A DNA stretch of 64,000 bases from Actinoallomurus oryzae (GCF_039541955.1 NZ_BAABHF010000022.1:1-64000); one strand, 5' to 3'; counted from the first letter of the stretch, positions 51,091 through 60,142 are shown. Numbers and translations: made by a program. Notes: generated by a model not told the origin, from the letters alone.

Positions 51091-52054
51091 CGGACCGGTA
51101 ATAGTGCAGGGCGCCCGGGTGGAGCGGGATCGGCTCGGTCTGGATGGCGTCGCGTACGTCCAGGTGCTCGGCCGAGGGCACCTCGGCGGCGACGGCGTCC
51201 CGGTCGCGGATGAGGATCTCGGTCAGCCGGTAGGCCAGCCCGTCGTCCAGTGAGGTCGTGGCCAGCAGGAAGTTGGCCAGCGCGAGCGTGAGGGTCGCGC
51301 CGACGCCGTCGTAGGTGCCGTCCGGAATCGCGGCGGCGCGGTAGTACGGTCCGTAGCGCTCGCGGATCGGTGCAGCGAGCGCGCCGAGCGCGAGGAGCCG
51401 GATCGGCACCTGACGGGCGAGCAGCGCGATGCCGGCCGTCGGCAGTCCTCCGGACCAGAAGAAGGCGTCGATGCGCCGCGCGCGCAACGCGGCGGCGGAC
51501 TCCTCCAGCCCCATGCGCACCCGGGTGGGACGCCGGCCGGAGGTGAGGCCGGCGGCGTCCAGCACCCGCCCGGCCACGAGCTCCACGCCCGAGCCGGCCG
51601 CGCCCACCGAGACCGTACGGCCGCGCAGGTCCTCCATCGATCGGATCGGGCCGGAGCCCGCAACGACAAGGTGGATGTAGTCGTCGTAGAGCCGGGCCAG
51701 CGACCGGAGCGTACGGGCCGGGGCCGCCGCTCCCACGGCGTCCGCGGCCACGAAGGCCAGCCGGTCGCGGCCGGAGGCCAGGCGGCGCAGGTTGTCCACG
51801 GACCCGGTCGTGGACTCCACGGACGGGCGGACGCCCGGCAGGCGGCGGCCGATGCGGGCGGCCAGCGACCGGGCGTAGCGGTAGTAGACGCCGTCGACGG
51901 CTCCGGTGGCGATCGGCAGCGGCCCTTCGCGGTACGACGGCTCCCCGCCCACCAGCGCACATCCCGCCGGCAGGCACAGCGCCGCGAGCAACACCGCCCG
52001 GCGGGCCGGAGAAGAGCCGGACACGGCCGTGGCGACGCGCGGGAGTGAGGGCAT
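51080..52054 (-). CDS. TAXI family TRAP-type solute-binding lipoprotein
   Basis: 324 residues from ATG 52054. Signal peptide with LPAGC lipobox (Cys about residue 31). Then the TAXI-domain pattern: GPLPIATGAVDGVYYRYARSLA (GGxxGxYY variant), STTGSVDNLRRLASGRDRLAFV, and AAGSGVELVAGRVLDAAGL. It should bind a carboxylate or amino acid for TRAP transport, but no TRAP membrane genes accompany it; it may instead serve as the sensor-kinase's ligand receptor. Confidence 0.85.
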   Translation of the reverse strand: MPSLPRVATAVSGSSPARRAVLLAALCLPAGCALVGGEPSYREGPLPIATGAVDGVYYRYARSLAARIGRRLPGVRPSVESTTGSVDNLRRLASGRDRLAFVAADAVGAAAPARTLRSLARLYDDYIHLVVAGSGPIRSMEDLRGRTVSVGAAGSGVELVAGRVLDAAGLTSGRRPTRVRMGLEESAAALRARRIDAFFWSGGLPTAGIALLARQVPIRLLALGALAAPIRERYGPYYRAAAIPDGTYDGVGATLTLALANFLLATTSLDDGLAYRLTEILIRDRDAVAAEVPSAEHLDVRDAIQTEPIPLHPGALHYYRSVKP

Positions 52055-52268
52055 GCGACATGTTCTCACCCCGGCGCGTGGCCGGAGGGTCACCGTCGGT
52101 GTCGCGGAGCCGATGTCGTGGCCGCGCTCGGCATACCCCCACCGCGCGTCCCGATCCGGCGGGCGGCGGCTCCGCGCCTGCGCGAAGCCCGAGGGCACGC
52201 TGAGAGTTGGCTGTAAATCCGCAGGTCAGCGGCGATATGGCCGCTGAGCTGTGGCAATCTGTCCGGTA

Positions 52269-53519
52269 ATGGACCACCCCGTTATCACCGCATCCGTCCT
52301 GGTCGCCGGGCTCCTCCTGTCCGCCTTCTCCCTGTGGCGCGGCTGGCGGCCGTCGCTGGGCAGGGCGCTGGCCGTCGGAATCGCGCTGCGCCTGTTCTTG
52401 CTCATCAGCGCCGCGGCCGACTCCTGGCAGCCGCTCGACTTCGCGAACGGTTTCAAGGCCGCCGGGCAGGCCGTCCTCGCGCACCAGGATCCGGTCGTCG
52501 CCACCCACGGGTCGTGGCACTTCCTGCCGATGATCCCCTACCTGTACGGCCTGGGCCTGGGGGCGGGACTGCCCTGGGAGATCGCCGGACGGCTGGTCAC
52601 CGTGGCCGCCGACATCGCGCTGATCCCCCTGGTGGGGAAGCTGGCCGGCGGTCGGAACGCCCCGGCCGCCCGGTTCGCCTACGCCTGCAACCCGATCGCG
52701 CTGATGGTCTCGGTGATCCACGGGCAGATCGAGCCGGTCGCGCTGGCGTTCCTGGTCGCGGCGTACGTGCTGGCGCGGGGCGGCCGCGGCGGCTGGGCCG
52801 GGGCGATGTTCGGCTTCGCGCTGTCGACCGGATCGTGGCCGGTCATCCTGCTTCCGCCCCTGCTGGCGCTGCTGCCCGACTGGCGCGAACGCCTCCGCGG
52901 CATCGTGATGACCGGCGTCGTCCCGGTGTTCTTCCTGTTCACCATGCCCCTCGTACTGAAGGTGAGCTGGTCGGACCTGCTGAACGTGGCCCGGTATCTC
53001 GGCGGCGTACGACCGGTCGTGGGCGAATGGGGCTGGACGGCGTGGATGACCGGCGGCAACTGGGCGCTGGCCCCGACCGCCGCCGGCATCGGGCAGGTCG
53101 TCCTGTATGCCACCCTGCTCGCGGTGATGTGGCTGTGGCGACGCGCCGACCGCGTCGACATGACCTCGGCCGTCCTGCTCGCCTTCATGATCGTCACGCC
53201 GCGCATGGGCGCCCAGTACCTGCTGTGGTTCGTGCCGTTCCTGATCGCCCGTCCGACCAGGTTCAGCCGCCCCGCGATCGCGCTCGCCGCCCTGTGGGCC
53301 GGGCTCGGCTACATCTACCTGACCCACTTCGACGACGTCGGCTGGTGGCAGAACCACCAGTGGTGGTCCAGGAGCTCGATCGCCGTCATCGCCCTGCTGA
53401 TCCTCGCCATGCCCTGGAACCGCCGCCGGCCCGCCGAGCCGACCGAACCGGCGACCGCCGAGCCGGAATCCCTCGCCGACGCGGCACCGTCGCGTACGAC
53501 GTCCGAGGCGGCGAAGTGA
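52269..53519 (+). CDS. Polytopic membrane protein, GT-C-type mannosyl/glycosyltransferase-like
   Basis: 416 residues, about ten helices. Early loop FANGFKAAGQAVLAHQDPV between helices 2 and 3 and later AYACNPIALMVSVIHGQIEPVALAF resemble lipid-linked mannosyltransferases (GT-C fold) where acidic loop residues contact sugar-phosphate lipid; a clear DxD is not visible. Cytosolic tail rich in Pro/Glu/Thr. ATG 52269 preferred; a GTG at 52251 is possible. Reading substrate is not possible. Confidence 0.7.
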   Translation: MDHPVITASVLVAGLLLSAFSLWRGWRPSLGRALAVGIALRLFLLISAAADSWQPLDFANGFKAAGQAVLAHQDPVVATHGSWHFLPMIPYLYGLGLGAGLPWEIAGRLVTVAADIALIPLVGKLAGGRNAPAARFAYACNPIALMVSVIHGQIEPVALAFLVAAYVLARGGRGGWAGAMFGFALSTGSWPVILLPPLLALLPDWRERLRGIVMTGVVPVFFLFTMPLVLKVSWSDLLNVARYLGGVRPVVGEWGWTAWMTGGNWALAPTAAGIGQVVLYATLLAVMWLWRRADRVDMTSAVLLAFMIVTPRMGAQYLLWFVPFLIARPTRFSRPAIALAALWAGLGYIYLTHFDDVGWWQNHQWWSRSSIAVIALLILAMPWNRRRPAEPTEPATAEPESLADAAPSRTTSEAAK

Positions 53520-53544
53520 AGCGACCAGGTCATCGCCTCCACTC

Positions 53545-53870
53545 CTGAGGCGGGCCAAGGAACAGATCTTCATCGCGCCGTTCGCCTACCCGTTCATGGG
53601 CCGGGCGCCGGCGGAGCTGCTCGTCCTCGGGGCGCCGGCCCGTCGCCGTGCTCGTCGCACCCGCCGCCATCCCTCCTGTGGACCCGCGACATTCCGGCGA
53701 CGACCGCGGTCGCGGTGGCCGTGGGCGCCGGCTGCGGACTGGCCGGCGTGCTCATCTCCACCCGCTACGACGTCGCCGCCGGCGGCACCGTCACCGGGAC
53801 GCCGTTCGCCGTCTCACTCGCCGCGACCGCCGCCCGGAACGCGGTCGCCCGCCATGTTGGTTCGCGTGTC
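53545..53870 (+). pseudogene. Decayed metal-ion ABC transporter permease (ZnuB/ABC-3 type)
   Basis: Three frames give consecutive pieces of one ABC-3 permease. Frame 1 (from 53557): KEQIFIAPFAYPFMGRAPAE then LLVLGAPA, the N-terminal helix. Frame 2 (53642): VAVLVAPAAI, a late helix. Frame 3 (53673): LLWTRDIPATTAVAVAVGAG, LAGVLISTRYDVAAGGTV, the C-terminal helices. So about 170-200 central residues are deleted and two frameshifts remain. No binding-protein or ATPase gene survives next to it. Confidence 0.65.
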
Positions 53871-53935
53871 GCGCGGGTAGCGCGGAGCAGCCCCGGCGGT
53901 GAACGCCGGGTCCGCGAGACGTGAAGGAGGAGACC

Positions 53936-54352
53936 GTGACGACCGCACGCGAGATCATGACCGGCGGGGCCGAGTGCGTACGCGACTACGAGTCCGTTCT
54001 GGTCGCGGCGGAGAAGATGGCCGCACACGATGTGGGCGCCCTGCCCATCTGTGGCCGGGACGACCGGCTGAAGGGGATGCTGACCGACCGCGACATCGTC
54101 GTGAAGGTCCTCGGCGCGGGCCACGACCCGGCGGCGACCAAGGCCGGTGACCTGGCTCAGGGCGAAGCCGTCACCATCGGCGCCGACGACGACGCCAGGG
54201 AGATCCTGCGCACCATGACCGACCACAAGGTTCGCCGCCTCCCCGTGATCGACGGGCACACCCTCGTCGGAATCGTCGCCCAGGCCGACGTCGCCCGCGC
54301 GCTCCCCGACCCCCAGGTGGGCGAGCTGCTCCAGGCCGTGTCCACCGACTGA
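53936..54352 (+). CDS. CBS domain-pair protein
   Basis: 138 residues, two CBS repeats: REIMTGGAECVRDYESVLVAAEKM...LPICGRDDRLKGMLTDRDIV and DAREILRTMTDHKVRRLPVIDGHTLVGIVAQADVA. Such stand-alone pairs bind adenine nucleotides; in actinomycetes they are often hypoxia or stress genes. GTG 53936 has AAGGAGGA five bases upstream. Ends at a 12-bp terminator hairpin shared with the convergent DUF4142 gene. Confidence 0.92.
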   Translation: MTTAREIMTGGAECVRDYESVLVAAEKMAAHDVGALPICGRDDRLKGMLTDRDIVVKVLGAGHDPAATKAGDLAQGEAVTIGADDDAREILRTMTDHKVRRLPVIDGHTLVGIVAQADVARALPDPQVGELLQAVSTD

Positions 54353-54441
54353 ACCGGCCGGCCCGGGCTCCGGTCGACGGGGTACGCGACCGTCCACCGG
54401 CCCGGGCAGGCTCCCGCGGCGGGCATCTGGGCCCTGGAGGA

Positions 54442-54474
54442 CGCGTCTCAAAGCCCCGCTGTCTTTGAGACGCG
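54442..54474. terminator. Bidirectional terminator between CBS and DUF4142 genes
   Basis: CGCGTCTCAAAG, 9-base loop, CTTTGAGACGCG: perfect 12-bp stem, with A/T pairs at the loop side. It sits between the two convergent stops. Confidence 0.8.
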
Positions 54475-54493
54475 CCCTACGCGGGCGTTCGGC

Positions 54494-55036
54494 TCAGCCG
54501 GTGGGCGCCGCCTTCCGCAGGGCCGTCAGGTGCTTGCGCAGCACCGGGAGCGTGCTCTGGGCGAGGTTCTTCACCTGCGGCTCGGCGCCCTGGGCGATCT
54601 CGGTCTGGGTCTTGCTGATCATCTTTTGGTGGCCGGTCATCATGGTGGAGACGAAGTCGTGGTCGAACGTCCCACCGGACTCGTTGGCGAGCCGGCTCGC
54701 CGCCGCGGCGTCCGCCGGCGCCGCCGACGACGGCAGCGTGATCTTCAGACTCTTGGCGACCCGCGCCACCTGGTCGTCCGAGGCGACGTGGTCGGTGACG
54801 ATCATCGCGCCGACGGACCGTATCGCCGGGGTGGTGCCCTTCTTCTTCGCCAGTTCGCCGGCCTGGATCTCGGCGAGGTTCGCCTGGTGGAGTGCTGCCA
54901 GCCAGGTCCGGTCGCCGCCGGTCGCGGACGGCGTGCCGGTGTCGGCGGCATGGACCGCGCCACCTCCCGTCGAGCACGCCGCGGCGCCCGCCAGCGCCAG
55001 AAGCGCGATCGTGAGCCGGCCCGAATGTCGCTTCAT
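54494..55036 (-). CDS. DUF4142 domain lipoprotein (ferritin-like fold predicted)
   Basis: 180 residues. Signal LTIALLALAGAAAC with lipobox Cys about residue 21. Domain residues 42-175: WLAALHQANLAEIQAGELA, MIVTDHVASDDQVARVAK, FDHDFVSTMMTGHQKMISKTQ, all long helices as in DUF4142. The MMTGHQKMI helix with His/Met is characteristic. Exported to the cell surface; role unknown, related proteins are stress induced. GAGGAGG before the ATG. Confidence 0.92.
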   Translation of the reverse strand: MKRHSGRLTIALLALAGAAACSTGGGAVHAADTGTPSATGGDRTWLAALHQANLAEIQAGELAKKKGTTPAIRSVGAMIVTDHVASDDQVARVAKSLKITLPSSAAPADAAAASRLANESGGTFDHDFVSTMMTGHQKMISKTQTEIAQGAEPQVKNLAQSTLPVLRKHLTALRKAAPTG

Positions 55037-55325
55037 CTGTCTGCCTCCTCACCCGCAGGCGCCGACCTCGTCGCCGTTCCGGCGGGTCGTCGCGCTGCCG
55101 CGTGGCCGTTCGGGCTCTGCCACCGCCCCGCCCTACCCGTGACCCTCCGCCCCATGCGGGCCGGGGCCGACATGCCCCTGACCGGCCGGTCCGTACGCCA
55201 TCGCGGCCCCCGCCGTCGGCTCTTCGGCGTTATACCCGTCCGGCGGTTGGCCGCTCGTTCACCGGGTAGCGGCCCAGGGGAGAGCGTTGATCTTTACTCT
55301 CCCAATGCCGGGCGAAAGGGACATG

Positions 55326-55886
55326 ATGACCGCCGCTACCGACCAGGTCAGGGCGGGTGCGACGCCGGCGAGCCTCCAGCTCCCGGGGATCGTGCTGGGC
55401 GTGGGGCTGGGCGGGTTCGTCGACGGCATCCTGCTGCACCAGTTGCTGCAGTGGCACCACATGCTCAGCAGCACCGATACCGACAACATCGGCGTGAAGT
55501 ACTACGACCCCCACACCGTCTCAGGGCTGCAGATGAACACGGTCTGGGACGGCCTGTTCCACGTCGTCTGCTGGCTGTCGGTTCTCATCGGACTGGCCAT
55601 CCTCTACTCCCGGGTCACCCACCGGCGGCGCCGGGTGTGGACCTCCCGGGTGCTGTGGGGCTGGATACTCGTGGGCTGGGGGCTCTTCAACCTCGTCGAA
55701 GGCCTCCTCGACCACCAGATCCTGGGCATCCACCACGTACGGACCGGTCCCCACCAGCTCTGGTGGGACATCGGCTTCCTGGTGCTCGGCGCCGTGCTCC
55801 TGCTGGTCGGCTACCTGGTCCAGCGTTCCGGCACGCCCTTCGACCCCGAGCCGGACGGCGCCCGCGACCGGCCGCGGAGCTCCTGA
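55326..55886 (+). CDS. DUF2243 family membrane protein
   Basis: 186 residues, four helices. GFVDGILLHQLLQWHHMLS (residues about 30-50) with its His pairs, VWDGLFHVVCWLSVLIGLAI and LFNLVEGLLDHQILGIHHV are typical DUF2243 blocks; the conserved histidines suggest haem or metal binding. Two ATGs are adjacent; GAAAGGG best suits 55326. TGATG coupling with the CtaG gene suggests a shared role in a copper/haem membrane process. Confidence 0.9.
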   Translation: MTAATDQVRAGATPASLQLPGIVLGVGLGGFVDGILLHQLLQWHHMLSSTDTDNIGVKYYDPHTVSGLQMNTVWDGLFHVVCWLSVLIGLAILYSRVTHRRRRVWTSRVLWGWILVGWGLFNLVEGLLDHQILGIHHVRTGPHQLWWDIGFLVLGAVLLLVGYLVQRSGTPFDPEPDGARDRPRSS

Positions 55887-56692
55887 TGCACGACCACCCG
55901 ATGCCCGCGCATCACGACGGGTCGTGGCAGGCCGTTCCGGCCGTGACCGTCGTCGTGCTGCTCGCGGCCGGCTACCTGCTGCTCGTACGGCGTGGCGCCC
56001 GGCCGGCCCACCGCTCGCGGGACCGGTGGCGCACGGCGGCGTTCCTCACCGGATGCGCCGTGCTGGCCGCGGCCCTGCTGCCGCCGATCGCCCCGTTCGC
56101 GCACGAGGACTTCCGCGGGCACATGCTCCAGCACCTGCTGATCGCCATGTACGCCCCGCCGGCCCTGGTACTGGGCGCGCCGGTCAGCGTGCTGCTGCGC
56201 GCGCTGCCCGCCCGGCACGCCCGGCGGCTGACCGGCGCCCTGCGCGGCCGGCCGGTGCGGGTGGCGGCCCATCCGCTCATCGCGCTGTGCCTCAGCACCG
56301 GCGGCCTGGCCGTCCTCTACTTCACCCCGCTGTACGACGCCACGGCCGCGCGACCGGCCCTGCACTGGCTGCTGCACCTGCACTTCCTGCTGTCGGGCTG
56401 CCTGTTCGCGTGGGTCATCGCCGGGCGCGACCCCGCGCCGGCGAGACCCGGCGTCCGGGCCCGGCTGGTCGTCCTCGGCGTGGCCATCGCCGGGCACGCC
56501 GTCATCGCGCAACTGCTGTACGGCGGGTTCCTCATCGACGTCAACGCCCCGATCGCGCAGGTCCGCGGCGGCGCGGAGATCATGTACTACGGCGGGGACA
56601 TCGCCGAACTCCTGCTCGCCGCCGCCCTGGTCGCCACGTGGCGTCCGACCCGGACCGCGCGCCGGCAAAGGACCGCGCCGTCGCTCCCGTGA
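55886..56692 (+). CDS. ctaG: Cytochrome c oxidase assembly protein CtaG-like (caa3-type)
   Basis: 268 residues with seven helices. The FRGHMLQHLLIAMYAPPALVLGAP block (His-rich, about 75-98), LHWLLHLHFLLSGCLFAWVIAG and YYGGDIAELLLA are the CtaG_Cox signature. In Bacillus CtaG is needed for assembly of the Cu(A)-containing oxidase. Here it pairs with DUF2243 and not with oxidase genes. N-terminal MHDHPMPAHHDG could bind copper. Confidence 0.9.
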   Translation: MHDHPMPAHHDGSWQAVPAVTVVVLLAAGYLLLVRRGARPAHRSRDRWRTAAFLTGCAVLAAALLPPIAPFAHEDFRGHMLQHLLIAMYAPPALVLGAPVSVLLRALPARHARRLTGALRGRPVRVAAHPLIALCLSTGGLAVLYFTPLYDATAARPALHWLLHLHFLLSGCLFAWVIAGRDPAPARPGVRARLVVLGVAIAGHAVIAQLLYGGFLIDVNAPIAQVRGGAEIMYYGGDIAELLLAAALVATWRPTRTARRQRTAPSLP

Positions 56693-56693
56693 C

Positions 56694-57917
56694 TCACAGG
56701 GTGAGGCGTTCTTCGGGGTCGGCAGGCATCCACTCCACGAGAACGACCGTGGCGTCATCGCGGAGGCGTCCGTGCTGATGGTCCAGGATCGCCTGGTTGA
56801 GACGGCGCAACGTCTCCGGAGCGGCGAGGCCTTCGGCGCTGTGCCGGATGATGAAGTCGCTCAGGCCCGTCACTCCCAGCTCGCGACCGCTCTGCGCGCG
56901 TGCTTCGAGGACACCGTCGGTGAAGAGGAGCACCCGGTCACCCGGCTGGAGCTCTTCGGTGTACACGGTCGGGGACATGGGCTCGCCCGTGTCCCCCAGG
57001 CCGAGCGGCAGCCACGGCTCGCGGACGAGCTGCTTGATCACCATGTTGTCGCGGATGAGCAGCGGCGGAGGATGACCGCAGGGGATCCAGCTCAGCTCGC
57101 CGGTGTCCATGTCGAGGTCGCACAGCAGCGCGGTGGCGAACCGTGACTCACCGAACTGGCCGGCGATGGCGCGATCCGCCTGCGCGACGCTGTCGGACAG
57201 CGTTCCACCGGCACGGCGCGCGGCCCGGCTGGAGGCCATGGCGACGCTGGAGATCAGACCGGCGGTCAGGTCGTGGCCGACCGAGTCGAACAGCGAGAAG
57301 TACAGGTGATCGCGGAAAAGCGAGTGGTCGAACGCGTCCCCTCCGACGTCGTACGCCGGCTCCAGGCTCGCGGCCAGGATGACCCTTCGGGTCGCGAGCG
57401 TCCGCGGTGGCATGAACGCCCAGGCCATCTCCGCCTGAATCGCCATCTCGCGGCGCCGCCGGAGCCGCGCGTAGATGTCGCTGGAGACGTACTTGCTGGT
57501 GATGATCAGTGCGGCCAGCGAGGCCAGCATGCGGCATCGCTCCAGCTCCGCCTGGTCGACGTCCGCGTCGTCGCCCGGGGACACGACCTCCATGACGCCG
57601 AGCCGCTCGGTGCCGTCGAGAAGGGGAATCCACAGGCGGCGCTCTCCCTCCGCCAGGGTGCTCCGCACACTGGTCGTCTGGTAGGCCTCCCCCGCCGGTG
57701 TGGAGACGATCCTGAGCGCCGGAGGCGTACGGCCGGAGGCACCGGCCATCGGCCGCAGCCGCTGCTGCTGGAGATCGACCAGATAGAACCGGACCTCGGA
57801 GATCCCCAGCGGGCGCACCGCGTCGGTGAACTCGGCCGCCAGGTCCGCGGGCACCAGCAGGTGTGAGCGCTGGAGCAGCTTCGCGAGCGCGTCGACGATC
57901 GGTGCGTCTTCGGCCAT
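56694..57917 (-). CDS. PP2C-type protein phosphatase (SpoIIE/RsbU family) with GAF-like sensor domain
   Basis: 407 residues. N-terminal 30-160 is GAF-like (ISEVRFYLVDLQQQRLRPM, LWIPLLDGTERLGVMEVV). The phosphatase domain follows: YDVGGDAFDHSLF (metal Asp), FSLFDSVGHDLTAGLISSV, WIPCGHPPPLLIR, VLLFTDGVLEARA and GRLRDDATVVLVEW. It would dephosphorylate a STAS antagonist such as the one at 18068. ATG overlaps the preceding gene's stop (TGATG), giving a three-gene operon. Confidence 0.94.
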   Translation of the reverse strand: MAEDAPIVDALAKLLQRSHLLVPADLAAEFTDAVRPLGISEVRFYLVDLQQQRLRPMAGASGRTPPALRIVSTPAGEAYQTTSVRSTLAEGERRLWIPLLDGTERLGVMEVVSPGDDADVDQAELERCRMLASLAALIITSKYVSSDIYARLRRRREMAIQAEMAWAFMPPRTLATRRVILAASLEPAYDVGGDAFDHSLFRDHLYFSLFDSVGHDLTAGLISSVAMASSRAARRAGGTLSDSVAQADRAIAGQFGESRFATALLCDLDMDTGELSWIPCGHPPPLLIRDNMVIKQLVREPWLPLGLGDTGEPMSPTVYTEELQPGDRVLLFTDGVLEARAQSGRELGVTGLSDFIIRHSAEGLAAPETLRRLNQAILDHQHGRLRDDATVVLVEWMPADPEERLTL

Positions 57918-59308
57918 CAGGCCGACCAGCCGACGTCGTCCCGCTTCTCCAGGAACTCGTCCACGTCGGCGACATCGAGAGGCCTGGCGGGCATGGGGAC
58001 CCGGTGCCGGGTCCGGGCGAGCTCGCGATGGGCACGGGCGAAGACGGCGAAGTCGCGCGGGTAGGCACGGGCGTCGACCCCGGTGAAGACGCCGACCTTC
58101 CGCGCCCGGTCGAGCACGCGGCCCCAGTCGTCGATGGACGCGAGGCCGACCGACTCGACGCCGTGGGAGAACAGGATGAGCCGGATCTCATCGTACGGAT
58201 CGGCCTGGTCGAGGTGGCGCAGCAGTGCCTGCCGGGACGGCTCGGTGTTGAAGACCGTCCAGAACGGCACCGATCCGGTGCGCAGGGTCCACCAGGGCTC
58301 GACCAGCAGAAAGTTCTCCACCAGGAGCCGGTCCGGCGCGATGCCACGGCGCCGGTACCAGTCGCGGTACAGGTCGGCGACGACCGGGCTGAGGTCCTCC
58401 GGCGCGTCGAACCGCAGCCGCCGCAGAGTCGCACCCGCTCGGGCGGCGACGTCGCCGAGCGAGTCCAGCAGACCGTCCTGGAAACCCCACTCGGCCTCCG
58501 GGCTCACCCCGTCCGGTTCCGGGGCGTCCCACCGGTCGTACGGCGAGCCGTACCGCGCGAGGAACTCCGCCACGCGCGGGCTGCCGTGCCGGAACTCCTC
58601 CGCCGTCGCTCCGCCCAGCGCGCCGTGCTGGAACACGTGCCGCTCGCCGATCCGGGTGGTGGGCCAGCTCAGCCCGCACTCGACACTGATCACCATGCCG
58701 CCGGGCGCCAGGCGCTCGCGCAGGAACCGCTCGTACGCCTCGGGCAGCCGCCGCCACTTGACGCGAAAGTAGGACATGCCGGCCACCATGAGGCGGTCCT
58801 GGTTCGCGTCGTGCATGTGGTGGAGTTCGAGGTCGGGGTTGGCCCGCAGCAGCGCGCGCCCGGCGTCCCGGTGCGTGCGCAGCGCCTCGGCGGGCCGGTC
58901 GGGATGGCCGCCCCGGCGGCGCACCGGGATCAGCAGGGTCTGCGGCAGCCAGCAGGCCCCCAGAGCGGCGGCCAGGTGCGTCATCGCGCCGTTGGACGAC
59001 CCGACGAACACCGCCGGATAGCGCCGCCGCGAGTATCGGCCGACGACCCACTCGGCGAGTTCGTCCGCGCGTACCTCGCCCATGCGGTCGGCCGGGAGCG
59101 CCTCGGCCCAGCCGCTGGCGGCGTACGCCTTCTCCTGAAGCCGGCGGGGCAGCCGGTTCGCCGCGCCGAGCAGCGCGGCCACGAACGGCTCGGCGGCGCC
59201 CGGGTAACGCGCTAGCAGCGGAGCGTCGCGACCGCGCAGGTACTCACCGAGTACGCGCAGCATGCCGGTGGCCGAGTCGAAGTCGGCGATCTGCTCATCC
59301 GCTCGCAT
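57917..59308 (-). CDS. Unrecognised 463-residue protein in PP2C operon
   Basis: No family recognised. Residues 1-75 are helical. AVFVGSSNGAMTHLAAALG (about 115) has a G-x-S-x-G-like elbow in front of a helix, then PQTLLIPVRRRGGHPD, so an alpha/beta core is likely. Later: MHDANQDRLMVAGMSYFRVKWRRLPEAYERFL and a W-rich VEPWWTLRTGSVPFWTVFNTEPS stretch (segments about 170-200 and 335-355). ATG 59308 overlaps the upstream hydrolase by 14 bp and the PP2C ATG by TGATG. Probably a cytosolic enzyme. Confidence 0.8.
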   Translation of the reverse strand: MRADEQIADFDSATGMLRVLGEYLRGRDAPLLARYPGAAEPFVAALLGAANRLPRRLQEKAYAASGWAEALPADRMGEVRADELAEWVVGRYSRRRYPAVFVGSSNGAMTHLAAALGACWLPQTLLIPVRRRGGHPDRPAEALRTHRDAGRALLRANPDLELHHMHDANQDRLMVAGMSYFRVKWRRLPEAYERFLRERLAPGGMVISVECGLSWPTTRIGERHVFQHGALGGATAEEFRHGSPRVAEFLARYGSPYDRWDAPEPDGVSPEAEWGFQDGLLDSLGDVAARAGATLRRLRFDAPEDLSPVVADLYRDWYRRRGIAPDRLLVENFLLVEPWWTLRTGSVPFWTVFNTEPSRQALLRHLDQADPYDEIRLILFSHGVESVGLASIDDWGRVLDRARKVGVFTGVDARAYPRDFAVFARAHRELARTRHRVPMPARPLDVADVDEFLEKRDDVGWSA

Positions 59309-60098
59309 TGGCGTCCTGCCGTACGAACTCGGTGACGAGGGCCGCGAGCGCCTCCGGCGCACGGAACGGAACCGTGTGCGGGCTGTCCGGCACCGTCGCC
59401 AGCCGCGCCCGCGGAACCAGCCGGGTGACCTCCTCCGCCCACGGCCGCGGCACCAGCGCGTCGCGCTCTCCCCGGACGACGAGCGTCGGCACGGTGACGG
59501 CCGGCAGGCGGTCCTCCATCCGGTCCCGCAGCGACTCGCCGAACGTGAACAGCACCCGCCGGGTACCGCAGTCGCGGTAGTCGGCGAGGTTCAGCGGAAC
59601 CATCCGCGGGCTCTCGCGTACGGCGTTGCGCAGCCACCGCACGATGGTGCGCGGCCACGTGCGTCCCATCGGGTCGATCGTCGGCCCGACGAGGACCAGC
59701 GACCGCACCCGGCCCGGATGACGCACCGCGACGTCGGTCGCCACCTGGCAGCCGAACGAGCTGCCGAGCAGGCATACCGGCGGCAGCTCCACCGCCGCCA
59801 GCCAGTCCGCCAGCGCGTCGCCGAGCGCGGTGAGCCCGAGCGGCTCGGCCGGCCGGGGACTCCGCCCGAAGCCGGGAAGGTCGACCGTCCACGTCTCAAC
59901 GCTCTCCCCCAGCCGCTCCACCAGCGGAAGCAGCGGCCGGCTCGAGACCCCGGCACCGTGCACGCACACCACCGGCGTCACCGCCGGGGGCCCGGTACGC
60001 CACGAGGCCATCCGATATCCGCCGGCCGCGGAAAGGCTCCGCCGCATGGCGTCGGACCCACGCGGCGTGCCGGATGTCTCCACCTTCGGTTCGGGCAT
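59295..60098 (-). CDS. Alpha/beta hydrolase
   Basis: 267 residues. VCVHGAGVSSRPLLPL (oxyanion), WTVDLPGFGRS, CLLGSSFGCQVATDVAV (nucleophile Ser about 115), VVRGERDALVPRPWAEEV (Asp) and ATVPDSPHTVPFRAPE (His) make a full catalytic triad. Substrate unknown. First gene of the operon with the 463-residue protein and PP2C; starts 45 bp after the RecQ stop, so the helicase may be co-transcribed. Confidence 0.88.
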   Translation of the reverse strand: MPEPKVETSGTPRGSDAMRRSLSAAGGYRMASWRTGPPAVTPVVCVHGAGVSSRPLLPLVERLGESVETWTVDLPGFGRSPRPAEPLGLTALGDALADWLAAVELPPVCLLGSSFGCQVATDVAVRHPGRVRSLVLVGPTIDPMGRTWPRTIVRWLRNAVRESPRMVPLNLADYRDCGTRRVLFTFGESLRDRMEDRLPAVTVPTLVVRGERDALVPRPWAEEVTRLVPRARLATVPDSPHTVPFRAPEALAALVTEFVRQDANASG

Positions 60099-60142
60099 CA
60101 CACACTGGCATTACCCAGGTCCACGGAGCCAAACGGGCGGTG

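Noticed and set aside
52055..52268. Possible small gene or RNA between the TAXI and GT-C-like genes
   Set aside because: No reading frame with a ribosome site and no stable conserved-looking structure was visible; only promoter sequence is expected.
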